Positions 33,516 through 45,832 are shown, counted from the first letter of the stretch. The stretch: DNA of 64,000 bases from Cristatella mucedo (GCA_009760855.2 WPIO01000201.1:62001-126000), one strand, 5' to 3'. Notes: generated from the sequence alone by a model not told the origin. Numbers and translations are program-made.

Positions 33516-36500
33516 TCAACGTTTGTGTAGGAGAAGCTTGGTGAAAGGTTCCCACCACCCCCCCCCCCCGTTAGGGTTAGGCCTGCCTGTTACCACCGGT
33601 GTTAGTACGCTGGTATTTTGTATCGATGACTGGCACTGGACTCCTCGGTGCATGTATGAGTCAGCTCCAATCAGCCAAAAAAATGGACATGTCTTTTGAT
33701 TAACCGGCTCTGGGGCGGGCAGCAGCTCTAGTTTTGTGCGACGTTTCACAGAAGGCGGGTGGTCTTTTTTATAATTAGGCTACAAATAGGCTCGGTGAGT
33801 CGAAATCCACTCCTGCATATGGATGCCGCCTACTGGTGACGTTTTAATTGCCAACGGCCTCTAGGCAACAGGCAGCTAGCTGATGCTATCCTCTCGAGCT
33901 GCTATACTGTGTGGCTGCCTGGCAGGCAGCATGTTTAGGAGACTAGACGTCCCATTTCCTGATTTGACATCCATCAGCTAGACAGAAGCTGAAAATGCAC
34001 TCTTCTTTCTCAGTATTTTATTAGCTTCATGTGAAGTTCTATCTGCAACTATGCATGCCGGCTTTATGCATAGTAGCAGTAACCCTGTGGACTGGTTTAA
34101 ATTGCAGTACATAATAAGTGCTCAGAAAAGGTGATTCTTAGAGGATGCTCTGCCAATTTCATGTAATTATCGAATACCATACGTAGGACGATGCTGCACA
34201 CACGCCTGCCGTTGTAGTGGTCGGCTATGAATCACTCTTGAACGTATAGGACATTATACAACGTTTGACAGCAGCCTTGCAAAATTTAGCTGCCCTGTTG
34301 CAAGGTAAATACATTTGCATCCTGCCTTTAAATGACCTACTCTTGCCTGCCATTCACCTGCTTATGTATTCCGAGTACCGCTATTCTCACATTAAACAAT
34401 CGGAGCCGGGCTGCTCTGGGTGAGCTCTACGACTGGTCTGCAAATCTGACAGGCCTTCCTTCATTCAGCCTTTGATACTTCCTCCTCCTCCTCATATCTC
34501 TGCATGCATGCATGGTGAGCACGCAGGAACAGTAACCATGCCATGCAGTAACTCCAAGCTTGACTTTCTCTGTGCCGCGAGTATTTAGACCAAGCATAAG
34601 AATAGGTTCTTAGGCCAGCAGGAAGGTGCTCGTACTTCACGGCCCAGGTTATGGGTGCGAGGCTACACGCAGGAAATTCCTTCCTGCCCACACCAATTGG
34701 CATTGACAGCCAGTCAAGCTGTTCTGCTGCTATATAAAATGAACCTACGAGATTTGTTGGTCTTCCCCTGATGCCTGCGCTGGCTCCGACTGGAACGGGG
34801 AATGCTTGGAAGATGGCGCATCACAGGTTTTCGATATTGCCGAAGCGTAACGGCACATTTGGCACTGCTTATGAATTATGCAGACTTTTTCATAGCTTTC
34901 GCCTGCTCCTAACTTTTCCTGCCAATCAGCCAAACTGTTTCCTGCATCTTGTTAAGGTCAGCTCACTGTCGAAGGATAGGGGCCTTACGACTTGCTCTCA
35001 CATTAAAAAGTAAGTCGTGAGCGAGTCTGGTCGGCAGCCAGTCATGCACGCATGTATGGAATGCTTTGAGAGATTGCGAGGGCAATTTCATGCACTGTAA
35101 ACGCTCGCACTTCGCGAGGAGTTTGGATAGCCACCCCTGCCTTCGCGTCTTCGTCCGATGGCCCTCATGCAGCTATTCAACTGCTAAGGTAATGCTCATC
35201 AAACTAACTGTAGTGCCCGACTGCATTGCGTGGAAACGCTAGGTTCACTCCCTCGTCCTCCTGCATTTCAACTACCATTGACTTATTGGTCGGCTGAGCC
35301 CATTCTTGCATTTCGCCACGTAACACCGCTGTGCGCACTCCACGTCATTTGCTGACCTTGTTTTATCAGCGCTATGCTCAAAAATAAATTTAATCATGAT
35401 AAATTAGTATAAACAAACCGTTCTTTTTATCTTAAAGGGAACCAAACGGTGCTTCCATGGGTGGGGTGCAGGTAGCCTTCTACAGCCGGTCGCTGCGCAT
35501 TGTGGCCCCTGGCAATTGCTTCACGATGTCTAGGCTTCTCTTTCGGTATTTGGCTATCGTGACTTGAGACTTGAGCTCTCGCGTTTTGAGAACAATGGTT
35601 GGCAGTGAGCAGCTGAAGGACGTCACATTGTACGCCGCATGGCCTCAGGAGGCCACATTTGGCGTAGGTGGCGCTGCGTTGCACGCTCCAGCGGCAACAG
35701 CATGGCAACCAGACTCTATATTCGTTTTACTCACCTCAGTAGTATGCCTTGATGAATATTTTAGCTTGTCTTCCTGGCGCAGTCAATAGCCGGACCACTG
35801 ATAGCCTAGCCCATCGGTCGGGACGGTTCTGCAGTGCACGCACCCGTCTGTTCAGCCGGCGGTTGTTGGCGTGGTGTGTACTGATTGGCTGCCACGTCTC
35901 GCCGCACGCCGGAAGCTCATTGGACACAGGAAGTGCCATTCATTCTCATGGGTCCTTGAATAGTTGGATTCGCTGATCAAGTGAAATGTGCAGTTGAAGC
36001 TTATGGCTAAGCTGAGTTCAACGCAACAGTCGTAATCGTAGTTCTTTTAAATTCATTTAATTCACGCATTCTTTTTAATTCGAGGAAAGACCTCGACAGC
36101 TCTGCTGGCACTGCTGCTTCTTTGTGCTGAGATGGTGAGGACGACACCGGGTCGCCATCGGACGTGGTGCATCGAGTGAGCCTCCATCCACCCTGCTGTG
36201 TGTCTGTAGCTGCTGAGGGTGTCCACTTGAGGATCCACGGATACTCGCTTATGTCTTTGAGACCACACCAGGTATAATATCTTAAAAAAGAAACGCTTGT
36301 TCCACTGCCGTTAATAGAAGATGTAGAGGCATCCGGAGTTGCATCTTATGGAGCAGAACTATGGTATCACGGTCTTGCCCACGCAGAGCTGCTGTTCGTC
36401 CACCGTCCGTCTGCCACAACATAGCACGATTGATGTGATTGGCATAATAATTGTACTTTCGCCCAATTGCCGAAGATTTCATAAACTCCTAGCTTATTAA

Positions 36501-36940
36501 TTATCATGCAGCGACCTGTAAAGCTTCTGAGTAGAAACTAAGTTCTCTTAGTATGCTGTGCACTGCAATTGTTATATTTGCCAAAATTAGCTGCGGCTGC
36601 CTGACTCACTGGTTATATTTTCCAGTCATGGCTCCAGCTTAGCAGTTGCCTTTGCCGCCGAGGTAGATATGCTCACTCTATGCCCATGCCTCAGCCCCAC
36701 CAGAACAGAATGGTGCTTCAGTCTTGTGACTTGCCCTCCTCCAACGTTAGAGTGTTACACGGCGTAGCACGGGTGACGTTTTCAATCGGTTGTCTTATCA
36801 TGCATGTTTCATAGGGTCTCTTGCTTCCCTCCCATCTCAAGTTGGCTTTTTCATTCTTGTCGTCTAGTTCAGTACGAACGCTGCAGTTACTGCAGCCTTA
36901 GGCCTATCCTGGTGGCAGAATCCTTGCATAGCTAGTTATT
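33516..36940. other. Unassigned stretch
   Basis: A C-run at 33558-33568. A tRNA-like fragment around 34610-34690 (GGTGCTCGTACTTCACGG then GTTATGGGTGCGAGGC) may be a decayed SINE head. ORFs are short and motif-free. No LINE motif recognised. Confidence 0.35.
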
Positions 36941-37125
36941 TTGCGTATGGGTATGTACTTATGTGTGTTAGTGAATCTGTGTATTTATTCATGCATGTAT
37001 TTATGTCTTTATGCATTTATTTATGTGTGTTTGTACCAATGTATGTATGCATGTATCTATGCATGTATGTATGCACGTGTGTGTATGTATGTATGTATGT
37101 ATGTATGTATGTATGTATGTATGAA
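36941..37125. repeat. ATGT-rich microsatellite
   Basis: Degenerate ATGT/TTTATGTG sequence that becomes perfect (ATGT)n at 37085-37123. It is interpreted as the tail side of the inverted LINE B fragment at 37,403-37,670, now separated from it by a LINE A insertion. Confidence 0.85.
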
Positions 37126-37402
37126 CAATAATAATAATAATAATAATAAAATTGCACTTGATAAAGTGCCCTCAGAGAACTTAATCTCTTTCTAGGTGCT
37201 TTACATTTGCTGCAAAGTGATATGCAATAGAATAGTAAGTAAAGTCATGCTTGAAAAACAAGCAAAATGAATAATATGGTTAGGGGTGACATGCACAGGG
37301 TCAGCATGCAAATGTGGTTAGTGGCAGCATGCACAGTGTCAGCACGCATAAGCACATCAAGGACGAATCAAAGGGACCCACTAAATGCTGTCCTAAATAG
37401 GT
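37126..37402 (-). mobile_element. LINE A copy 9: inverted 3' fragment nested in a LINE B tail
   Basis: Plus strand: AATAATAATAATAATAATAA tail (37126-37147), TTGCACTTGATAAAGTGCCC, TCAGAGAACTTAATCTC, TTTACATTTGCTGCAAAGTG, then GGTTAGGGGTGACATGCACA (37279-37298), GTCAGCACGCATAAGCACAT and ACTAAATGCTGTCCTAAATAGG at its 5' truncation point (37402). ATGT-type repeat lies on both sides. This is the cleanest LINE A 3' end in the window, with an uninterrupted (AAT)n tail. Confidence 0.9.
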
Positions 37403-37670
37403 GTGTGTATGTATGTATGTGTGCATGCATCTCCATCCGTAACTCTACTAAGACACACAGTAGGTACACGTTACGCTGAAGAGGTTTCCCTAGCGCACTC
37501 AAAGCCTAGGATGGTTTTGGTATGCATAAGGTAGCAGGCAGATTTGCTTTTGAGCAAACCACGATAGCGAGACGAATGGTAGAGTCGGAAAGGCAGTCAA
37601 TAGAGCATTTTATTGCATTAGAATTGTGGATGCGACTTTAGCAGTCTTGGATCTGCTGGGCAATGTTGGA
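37403..37670 (-). mobile_element. LINE B copy 3: inverted 3' end, interrupted by LINE A
   Basis: Plus strand: TGTGTGTATGTATGTATGTG (remaining tail), then CATCTCCATCCGTAACTC (37429-37446), the CTAGCGCACTCAAAGCC block (37491-37507) and the GGTATGCATAAGGTAGC stretch that corresponds to the end of ORF2. Further right, TTGGATCTGCTGGGCAATG (37648) matches the region near RLWNSLP in other copies. Decayed. Confidence 0.75.
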
Positions 37671-38197
37671 CTCTCAGATGTTAGTGGCCCGCAATGTACG
37701 ACGATGTTGATGACCAGAAGTGTATAACTACGTTGGCAGGTGTATCTTGTTTTGCAAGATTGCTCATCATTGCTGCTGTTTGTAGCTGCTGCCTCTCCTG
37801 TCTCGGTTTGCCTCCCCAGTCTGCCTTCCGTGTGCCGTCCCCTCTGAAGGGCCGTGGTCTCACCATTTCTTAGTTGAAGCTAGCAGCTAGCTAGCCCCTT
37901 ATGTTCGCTTCCAGTAGACGTTTGTTGCCCGCATGTGAATGGCCTCCGTCTAAAGGGTGTGATTGTGGTTTACCGAGGAGCCAGGATTGGGAAACTTATC
38001 GTCTTAATACTGTGCCCTACCTCCAGCTAGCAGCGACTCATGGTGACTTTGACTCGTCTGGAGCGCTTGCGTCGAAGCCGCTTCACAGAAAAGGAAGCAT
38101 CAGCCATCATTGGCTGGTAAGGATTGTGCATAACTGTCGCCTGCACGCTTCAATTGCTGCATCATCCCATCTGTCGGCCTCTTCATCGCATGATCCG
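37671..38197. other. Unassigned stretch
   Basis: No recognised feature before the CT repeat. Confidence 0.4.
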
Positions 38198-38336
<139 letters not shown>

Positions 38337-38499
38337 CCAGTCTCCCAGCTTTTCCCTGTCTACAGAGCCAGATCTCTGTCTCTCTCCATATATTTCGGCA
38401 TAGCTCAGTCTCTCACTTTTTGGTCCCTGCATTGCTCTTCCTGTCTTTGCTTTCCTTTGTCGCCCTGGGTTACCTTCCTTTTTCTCACTAGCTAATATA

Positions 38500-38540
38500 A
38501 TGTATCTCCGTCTGTAACTCCACAAAGTCATAAAGGCTTT
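38500..38540 (-). mobile_element. LINE B copy 4: only the last ~35 bp
   Basis: ATGTATCTCCGTCTGTAACT then CCACAAAGTCATAAAGG (38500-38536) is the inverted 3' end of LINE B and nothing more of it is seen. It is either an extreme 5' truncation or a fragment. Confidence 0.7.
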
Positions 38541-38556
38541 AAGCTGTAGAGCCGTG

Positions 38557-38595
38557 CTTTGTAAGCTGTAGAGCTCGGCTCTACAGCTTACAAAG
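38557..38595. repeat. Perfect 18-bp inverted repeat with 3-bp loop
   Basis: CTTTGTAAGCTGTAGAGC (38557-38574) and GCTCTACAGCTTACAAAG (38578-38595) are exact reverse complements separated by TCG. A third partial copy, TTTAAGCTGTAGAGCC, lies just upstream (38538-38553). Starts 20 bp after the LINE B end. Confidence 0.95.
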
Positions 38596-38599
38596 TGCT

Positions 38600-40439
38600 A
38601 GCCTCGCTGGGTAGTAGCAATGAGCTAGCATTGACAGTCGTGGCAGAGCCGAGGTTGCCCGGCTTGCTCGATGTAAGCCGATGTGCGCGACTGCATGGAA
38701 AATGGGGAGCTGCCCCGTTGCAGGCTACACCATCCTGCTTAGTGGGATTTAGTGGTGGGGGACATTGCTAAGCATGTTTGCATGTGCTTGAGTGTGTAGC
38801 TGTGCTTGCTCAATGTAAGCCGGGGCCACTGAGAACTGTACCATGACAGCGTGATAAACGAGGAGCTGCCTCGTTGTACACCCGGCTTGTACTCCACTCC
38901 AGTCCACCACTCCAAACCTCGGCCGACCCTTACGGTGTTGGTTGGGGGGCGGAGCCTGGTTTCTCAGGTGCAGCTGCAGCTTATGTATCGTCTCATGCCG
39001 ATACCTGACCGCCTTGCCGTACTGCTTCTTGAAAACACTCGTCAGTTTTTCTTTTCAGCGGGTTAGCAGCATCGCAGCCGTTGGTTTTTCGAGACCCGAG
39101 CTGTTAGCGTAGGGCTTGGTAGCGGAAGTGCCTCAACTGCCGCCGTGTCCTCAGCCGGTCAGGCGTCTACGGAAGCAGCGACAGGCAGCAGGCATGCTGC
39201 TGCCAGTCTCTCGTTACGTTTGAGACCTATTAGCGGCTGCTAGCATGAACAGCCTTCTCACCCAAAATGATCGCTGGCTTTCTCGCTGGGGGTTGGTGGT
39301 GGAGACTTTAATGGCAAGGCTGCCTCCTAATTCCACTATCCTGCCACCTGCTACCGGGGCCTCTACACGGCAGCTGGCAAGCGAAGGGTTCATAGACACA
39401 GATTCATCAGAACAACCTGGGTGACAGAAAGCTGAGCCCTGTGGGAGAGCCAAAGCGGTTAAAGCTGTAAGGGAGCCGGTCCCAATTTCCATGCGGTAAG
39501 GCTCTTTTTTCTCGCCTTCACGTCTGGGTACGAGGCAGCAGCATTCCCGTGAGCGATTGCAAAGCTGCCTTGATAAAGTTTGATCCTTTGTAGCCATAGT
39601 GCAGCTTCGTGCGATGCCGCTCCGCCTGCCCTCTGCTTATTATGCAACGACTTGCAGCTTTCAACTTCTGCTGGTAGGGCCCTGGGTTGTCAGCTTCAAA
39701 ATAAAGCTCATTCTCGCTTCTGCCACCACATTTCCGTCGGTGGAGTACGAAGCTTTTGCCAATACCAGCGAAATAATCACCGGCAGCTCCTCACTTTTCA
39801 GGCTGGACCTGCAAGATTTTCAAGACCATCGAAGGCACCAAAGCATATTATGAATTATACAGCCTACGGGCAGTTTCGAGTGATTGTCGATGCTATAGAG
39901 ACAAAAACCGAGAATATTGAGCGCCGGTAAAGTCTCGTGGCCATGAAGAGCAGATCAGTTCGAGTTCATCAAAATCGCCACAACCACTGCTAGACGGTGA
40001 TCGCGCCGCTGCACGCGACTTCAGCCGGCGATTGATATTTTGGCCATTTGCCATGGTGGCTGAAGCGGCCCAGAGACTTCGAGGCGTCCGCCACCCTCGG
40101 CGACTTGGCTATCTGAAAGCTCGAGTAGTCAGTTTGTTGCTGGTCTCGTCGCCTTCGCTCATCACCGTTGTTCGTGGCTGGTGTGCAGCTGCAAAGGAGA
40201 TTTGGATGCTGCCGTTGTCTGCTTTGGCCACGATATTGTGCGACCGGCGCTTCAGTACTGTAGCAACGGCGATAGAGCTTCTGACGCCGCCGACAGTGAA
40301 GGCGCCGAGCACCACCCCTCCTTAATCCTCACGGCCCAACGGTCGTCGAGACGAACTGTGATGCTGGGCCGAGCACTGGGCCAATGCCGAGATCAAGTTC
40401 CCATTCAAAGGTGGACACTTCATCCCTAAAACTGTAACT
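38600..40439. other. Moderately GC-rich unassigned stretch
   Basis: Open frames on both strands (39214-39597 -, 39580-39930 +, 40032-40325 +) overlap and carry no domain I know. No transposon terminus recognised. Confidence 0.35.
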
Positions 40440-41395
40440 TTCTGAATTAAACTGTAACCCATTTCAGTGCATTTGTTCTTGTAACTCCAGAAGAACTGTT
40501 AGGGGTAACGAAGAAAAATGTTCCACCACTGACTCGAAGCTTACGTTGCCTTTTGTGATATTTCGGTAGCCAACGCACTTCATCTCAAGCGAAGAAGAGA
40601 AATTAATGAGCATGGCTGAGTTGCTTGGGCTGTCGAGGAAGTGATGAGCATTGACATAGTAACTCGGGACGTCTGAAAAGGGTCGGCCAAAGACGGCAGC
40701 AGTAGATATACAATTATGTAAAATTAAAGAAGTGATCTCCACAGTATAGGATCTGAGCAGCAAAGGTTTCTGTCACCAATGGCTTATTACAGTCTAATAT
40801 AGCCTAAGTGGCTTGTGGTAGGCAATATGTAGCTAATAGACTTCTCTTAGCACAGCATTGAGGAGGTGAGCAGGAGGGTAGATATGCGTAATAATAATTT
40901 AAAGATTTTCGTAGTCCAATACTCACAGAGCTTTAGCTTCAGTCATCAATGGTCCTAAAAGTTTAGAAATCGAACAGCCAATTTATTTACCAGAGAAGCC
41001 CTGATTGGGTCGAGGATATTGAAACCTGTGCTTCGGTTGTGCAAGTTTAAATGCCCCAAGCCGTGCATCACATTCAAGCGGTGTCGGAATTCTGCCGAAT
41101 GTCTGCAGAAAAATGTGTACCTCAGCGAGCTTTCGCTAAAAGTGAATATCGGCTCATTTAGAGTCTCCCAGTACACTAATACACGATCGTTCTCCCTCGT
41201 TTTGCCCGCGATCAGGTTCTCACCATATACGACAAGGACCAAGACCTGAGCACATCTGTAAAGCTCAAAGATTTCGCTTACCTTCTCTTCCGGCACTAAA
41301 CAAATGCAGGCTGATGCTATTGGACGCAGTCCAATAGGATCAGGCTGAACACTCTGATCAGGCTGTAACTTATCAGACGCTACAATTTTAAACAC
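40440..41395 (-). mobile_element. LINE B-related copies 5a/5b: decayed inverted fragments
   Basis: Plus strand: TTGTAACTCCAGAAGAACTG (40481), TTTCGGTAGCCAACGCACTT (40561) and the block around 40741-40780 match the LINE B 3' region. A second partial repeat of the same order starts at 40,797 (GCCTAAGTGGCTTGTGGTAG, GCTAATAGACTTCTC). The minus-strand frame 41395-40955 ends SLVNKLAVRFLNF, the counterpart of the CVDNKLAFSF block in copy 1, and has HGLG upstream. Two truncated copies or an internal duplication would both explain it. Confidence 0.6.
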
Positions 41396-41839
41396 TTACT
41401 ATAGTAATAATAAATTAATAAATTACCCTAAGAGAGCAAATTATCTTTCTACTCACTGAGTTCGCAGTAAAACTGTTGTCCCAAAGACGGACGTCTGCTC
41501 AACAGCTGCTGGCTGTTTAACAGAAGGTAGAGCTCACTTAAGCTGTGCTACTGTCTACCAAGCAACGTGAAGTAGAATTATTAAGAACTTGAGATTGACT
41601 AGGAGTTCAATGATACGGGCAGAAAAATGAAAGGCAGATATGTTGCTTGAGAAGTTAGTGCTGTGCAGATAGATGGGACTTGTGGTTATATGGCTGTTTG
41701 GATGTGCAATAATAAAGTGGCTAATAGAAAAACTTGGCAATGATTGAAAGTATCTTACTTCAAATGTTGGAAGACTTGCATAGCAATGACTCCTGGCACT
41801 TAAGATGTGACGTCCCATTACAAGGTTGCTGGGGCTGCA
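41396..41839. other. Unassigned stretch
   Basis: No recognised feature. Confidence 0.4.
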
Positions 41840-41968
41840 AACTTACGGTTTTTTCATTAATGCATTGAGCTTCCTTTGTAGCAAAGGTGAAGTGCATAGA
41901 AAGAGATCAAGTTCTCCAAGGAAGCTATATCAAGTGCATTATTACTATTATTATTATTAATATGCAGA
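41840..41968 (+). mobile_element. LINE A copy 10: short 3' end
   Basis: AGCAAAGGTGAAGTGCATAG (41880-41899), AAAGAGATCAAGTTCTCC (41900-41917), ATCAAGTGCATTATTACTAT and TATTATTATTAAT tail. Only the terminal ~110 bp of LINE A is present. Confidence 0.85.
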
Positions 41969-42479
41969 CCCGAATTATTGCATATCTGCGTGACTCAGAG
42001 CAATGCACATGACAACAAGCCGATGGAATCATATAGGGAAATCTCACGCTGGAAAAGGCACTCACATTCCCTGAAGAGACAACTGAAAACTTGTTGACAA
42101 AGCCTACTACAAGGCTAGCTGAACAGTTTTCGCCCGGCATGTCTCTAATTGTAAAGAAAAAGATTTTACCATCAAATGATATGAGATATTTCATGGTCAT
42201 CCGAGAGCGAGCACCAGGACGGCGTGAAACAAAGCAAAGGCCGTGATTCTAGGGCACTGAAAATTTGCGTTGCTATAAAGTAATGATAATTGCTCAGGTG
42301 CACCAATGTGTAATCCGAATATAAAGGAAAGCATTGCATGTTCTTAATATTTACATCGGCAAGAAGACTGCTAATAATTTCGGATAAGAATAAGGCTTAC
42401 AAATCAGTTCAACGACAACTCAAAGTCTACGGATGAAGTTTACCTATATTGATAACGAAGAAATCAGCAGATTAAGAAT

Positions 42480-43660
42480 AATAGTATGTATGTATGTATC
42501 TCCGTCTGCAACTCCACAAAGTCATATAGAAATATGCGGGTGTTATTTAGTAGAGTAGTTTTGTATAGTCCACTCACAGCCTGAGCTGCTCTTGCTAGCC
42601 AAAAGATTTCGTCTCACGCAACAGAGTAGGAAGCATAGCAGAGTCAGGAGAGCAGTTGAGGTAGTGAGTAGCCTGGATGTAGCAACTCATTACAGCTGAA
42701 AAGAATGAGCCTTAGTCGGCAGCAGGAGATTAGTTGTCGTTGCGTAAGAATTTTGGAAGCGATTTTCACAGCCTAGGACCTGCAGAGCTGAAGCTTCTGT
42801 CACCAACGGTCTATAAGCGGACGAACAGAACAATTAATTTATGGTCCATACAGATTCTGAGGGTGCGAACAGGCTGAAACTGGTGCAGCAGTTAAGCTAG
42901 GTACGACGAAGCCAAGCCGTGGCGGGCCTTGTGGGTCAGCGAAAGAACTTGGCTCTGTATATGTTGCTCAATCGGCATCCATCTTAGCTCTTCTAGCAAA
43001 AGAGATATGTAGTCATGCCTCTGGGACTTGAAGACTAGCCTTTCAACCATATTTCAGAGTCATCTGCAATGGCTTAGTTGGTTATTTTGGTACCCCAGCC
43101 GTGAGGGATTTACAGTAATCATGCCAAGACAGAACTAAGGAGCTAGTTAAATATTTTACAAGCCACTGTGGAAGACAACTCCAAATTTTGAATAGGGATC
43201 GGACGTGATGGCTACGTGTAGAACCATTCTTTGGTTTTAAGCTTTAAAATTTAGGCTGCTGTCAAAAATGACACCTAAATTTTGAGCTCGTGGTGACAGT
43301 CGCACAACAGCATCCCCTATTATAAGAGTAAAGCCTTTTAATCCAGCAATACGCTCAGGGTGTCTTATGAGCAACAGTTCAGTTTTATCATCATTCAATT
43401 TCAAGACGTTTACCGACATCCAAGATCAAATGTCGGCAAGGCAAGCATTTAGTTTCTCAGTTGTTGCAACAGATTTTGACGGTTTGAATTACAAATACAG
43501 CTGAGCATCGTTGGCATAAAAGCGATATCCCTTCCCGTGTGCCTTAATCACTTTCCCAGAGGTTGAGTATAAATAGAGAACAGCAATGGACCAAGTACAG
43601 ACCCTTGATGGACTCCACAGGTGACCTGTCTCGTGTGTGAGACCTAACATCTACACGATG
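42480..43660 (-). mobile_element. LINE B copy 6: longest copy, RT domain to 3' end, inactive
   Basis: Inverted. On the minus strand, from the right: GVHQGSVLGPLLFSIYT at about 43620-43570 (family form GVPQGSVLGPLLF) and FYANDAQLYL at about 43523-43494, the catalytic YADD box with its first Asp changed to Asn. An open frame at 43419-43237 follows with VLKLNDDKTELLLI, the conserved LNxxKTE element after YADD. HKARHGL-like and QPVR blocks lie near 42900, then the 3' end CCACAAAGTC/GACTTTGTGG and the tail ATACATACATACTATT (plus 42484-42499 inverted). Stops and frameshifts are present. Known: this set of motifs is diagnostic of CR1/L2-clade LINE reverse transcriptase. Confidence 0.85.
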
Positions 43661-44985
43661 CGGATTGAACAGGATCAGACAAGCACAATTTAAAACTCGG
43701 CAGTGCTTCGTCGGCCTGACCAATCGTTGTTCTCAGTCGTTTAAGTATGGACAAAGATGACTAATAAACTCTTGGAGGAATAGCATTCTTTCTTTTTAAT
43801 TTTTTCAAGTTACACATTTTGACTTGGTTGGAAGCAACCGTCATGCTTTGAAAGCATGTGAAGTGAAGGCTCAGCCTCTAAAGAACGATAGCTGGAAGCT
43901 CAGTCAAACAACCCTTGTCAAGTGGGTAGCACGAGATGGGTATTCCAAGTAAAGCACGAAAATTAGGAGCCCTTATTTAAGTGTTAAATTCTGAAATTCA
44001 TGAACCACTGGGTAAGAAGCGAGCGCTTGTAGGAGAGAAGCAGTGTAATGCCATTGATGTGTCGACCTTGCAAGACGAGCCTGACTGTAATGTTAGCATA
44101 AGCTTCAATAAATTGCATCGATAGGCAGGAATACCGAGACAGAATTCTGTTGACAGAAGTGAACTCCAGTTTTGATGTTTGCAACAAGCCAGAATCGTAT
44201 TACTATCGAAAAATCATCCAAATCTTTTTTTCCACCTTCTAAGACAAAAAGCCTGTCAGAGAAATTAATATAGGCCCTTATTTTTGTAGCGGCGGAATGA
44301 CCTTTAATAGTATTGCTACCGCTTGCAGTGGGCCGTGAAAAGATAGCCCACTGCAAGACATAAAGCCATGATGTGGGTCTTAAAGACAAAGTATAACGAT
44401 ACTTCTAATGCAGCTGCTGGTCTCTGTAATTCTTTCATATCCGTCAGCCAACTATGAAACGATTTGCATGTCATTAGTCTCAGGATCTATTAAGCGAAGC
44501 TCAGGCGTTGGTCCAAAGCCGGCACTTGAGAAAGAGGGGAATCAAGCGACAAGAGAAGTGGATGGGCATGCTGTTTACAGGCAGTGGCGATTCCACGGCA
44601 CCTCTTAATGTATGACAGACGGAACAAAAGATAAGTAGGGAAATTAAAGACATTCGACTAGTGAGAGATTAAAAGCTAGACTGCAACGAAGAGAAAGTTA
44701 GGCCGAGATTGAGTGCGAGAAATAAGGGAGTTTATGTTGAAGTCTGAGCAAACTGTGGTAGGCCTTAAGTTACAAGTGGTGTGCAAGTACTTACGCATGG
44801 CATGCGAAAGTAACGAGATAAAGTTGGGCAGACAGAGAGAGAAAGACCATAAGGAAAAATGGTCGCACGGTTAAGTGAGAAACTGGAAGAGAGAGAGAGA
44901 GAGAGAGAGATTGAAAGAGATGCAAAAAGGGTGTGCATCTGCATAGTTCCTGAAGTAAAACAGTAGAATTTTGAAGATTTGTGGT
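43661..44985. other. Unassigned; left end may continue LINE B
   Basis: The interval 43661-43850 may hold upstream LINE B RT sequence, too decayed to place. A (GA)n run lies at 44888-44910. Nothing else recognised. Confidence 0.35.
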
Positions 44986-44989
44986 GATG

Positions 44990-45080
44990 ATAAGCAGTGA
45001 TGATAGCCGTAAAGGCTCTTCTGTCGCTATACAAAAGAGGCTGCTAAATCAACTAGTATTATTCTATTTATTTAAGATTT
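44990..45080 (+). mobile_element. SINE2 copy 3: tail only
   Basis: GTGATGATAGCCGTAAAGGC (44997-45016), TCTTCTGTCGCTATACAAA, AGAGGCTGCTAAATCAACTA (45036-45055), then TTATTCTATTTATTTA. This is the SINE2 3' part, without the tRNA-like head. Confidence 0.65.
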
Positions 45081-45639
45081 GTGACAAAGAGAGATCTGAA
45101 TTGATTATCTTGATTCAGTAAAGGATGACTTGATAAAGAATAAGGTTAGAGAAAGAGAGAGAGAGGGAGAGGATGGGAGAATGAGAGGGAGTGAGATTGT
45201 GAGTCAAACTGCGTGAACAGGATGGGTGGGCTTTGAAGTTAAAGCGGGTAAGAACAGATAGAAGGAGGGGAACCCAGGGAGAGATGGAAGTTCAGGGACG
45301 GAGATGGAATTGGGCAGAAACTTTGAATACAAGATTGAGTGAGAAAGTAAAAGAGGTGAGAAATCACAGCAGGATGGTTGCCGACCATGAGCGGCCATCG
45401 GTATGGGAGTGAAAGAGACCCCGTGGAAATTTGAAGCTGAATCAGGATCTAGAATAGCATGATCTAGAATACTCTTTGCTGATAAGTCCTGCACAAAAAT
45501 ACGCCATCTCTGCTACGTTACTTTGCTTCTCTCAGTTGCAACCATAAGTTTTTAATTGTAACTGCTTACATCTAAAATAAAAATCGACTAAAGATCTGTC
45601 TATCACGTAGCGAACCACCCTGGCTGTCTCAAAACATTT
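45081..45639. other. Unassigned stretch with GA-rich patches
   Basis: (GA) patches at 45150-45172. Nothing else recognised. Confidence 0.4.
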
Positions 45640-45832
45640 GTTCTTGGAAACATGCCGACCCTGTGCATGTCACCCCTAAATATGTGATTCATGTTTATCA
45701 GGTATGATGTAACTCACCATTCAATCGCGCTTCCCTTTGCAGCAAATGTGAAGCGCCTAAAAAGAGATTGAGTTCTCTGAGGGCGCTTTTATCAAGTGGA
45801 TTATTATTATCATTATTATATTATTTTTGGAA
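45640..45832 (+). mobile_element. LINE A copy 11: well-preserved 3' end
   Basis: ACATGCCGACCCTGTGCATG, ACTCACCATTCAATCGCGCT, then GTGAAGCGCCT (45748-45758), AGAGATTGAGTTCTCT (45763-45778), GAGGGCGCTTTTATCAAGTG and the tail ATTATTATTATCATTATTAT. This copy best shows the end that LINE A shares with SINE1. Confidence 0.9.
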
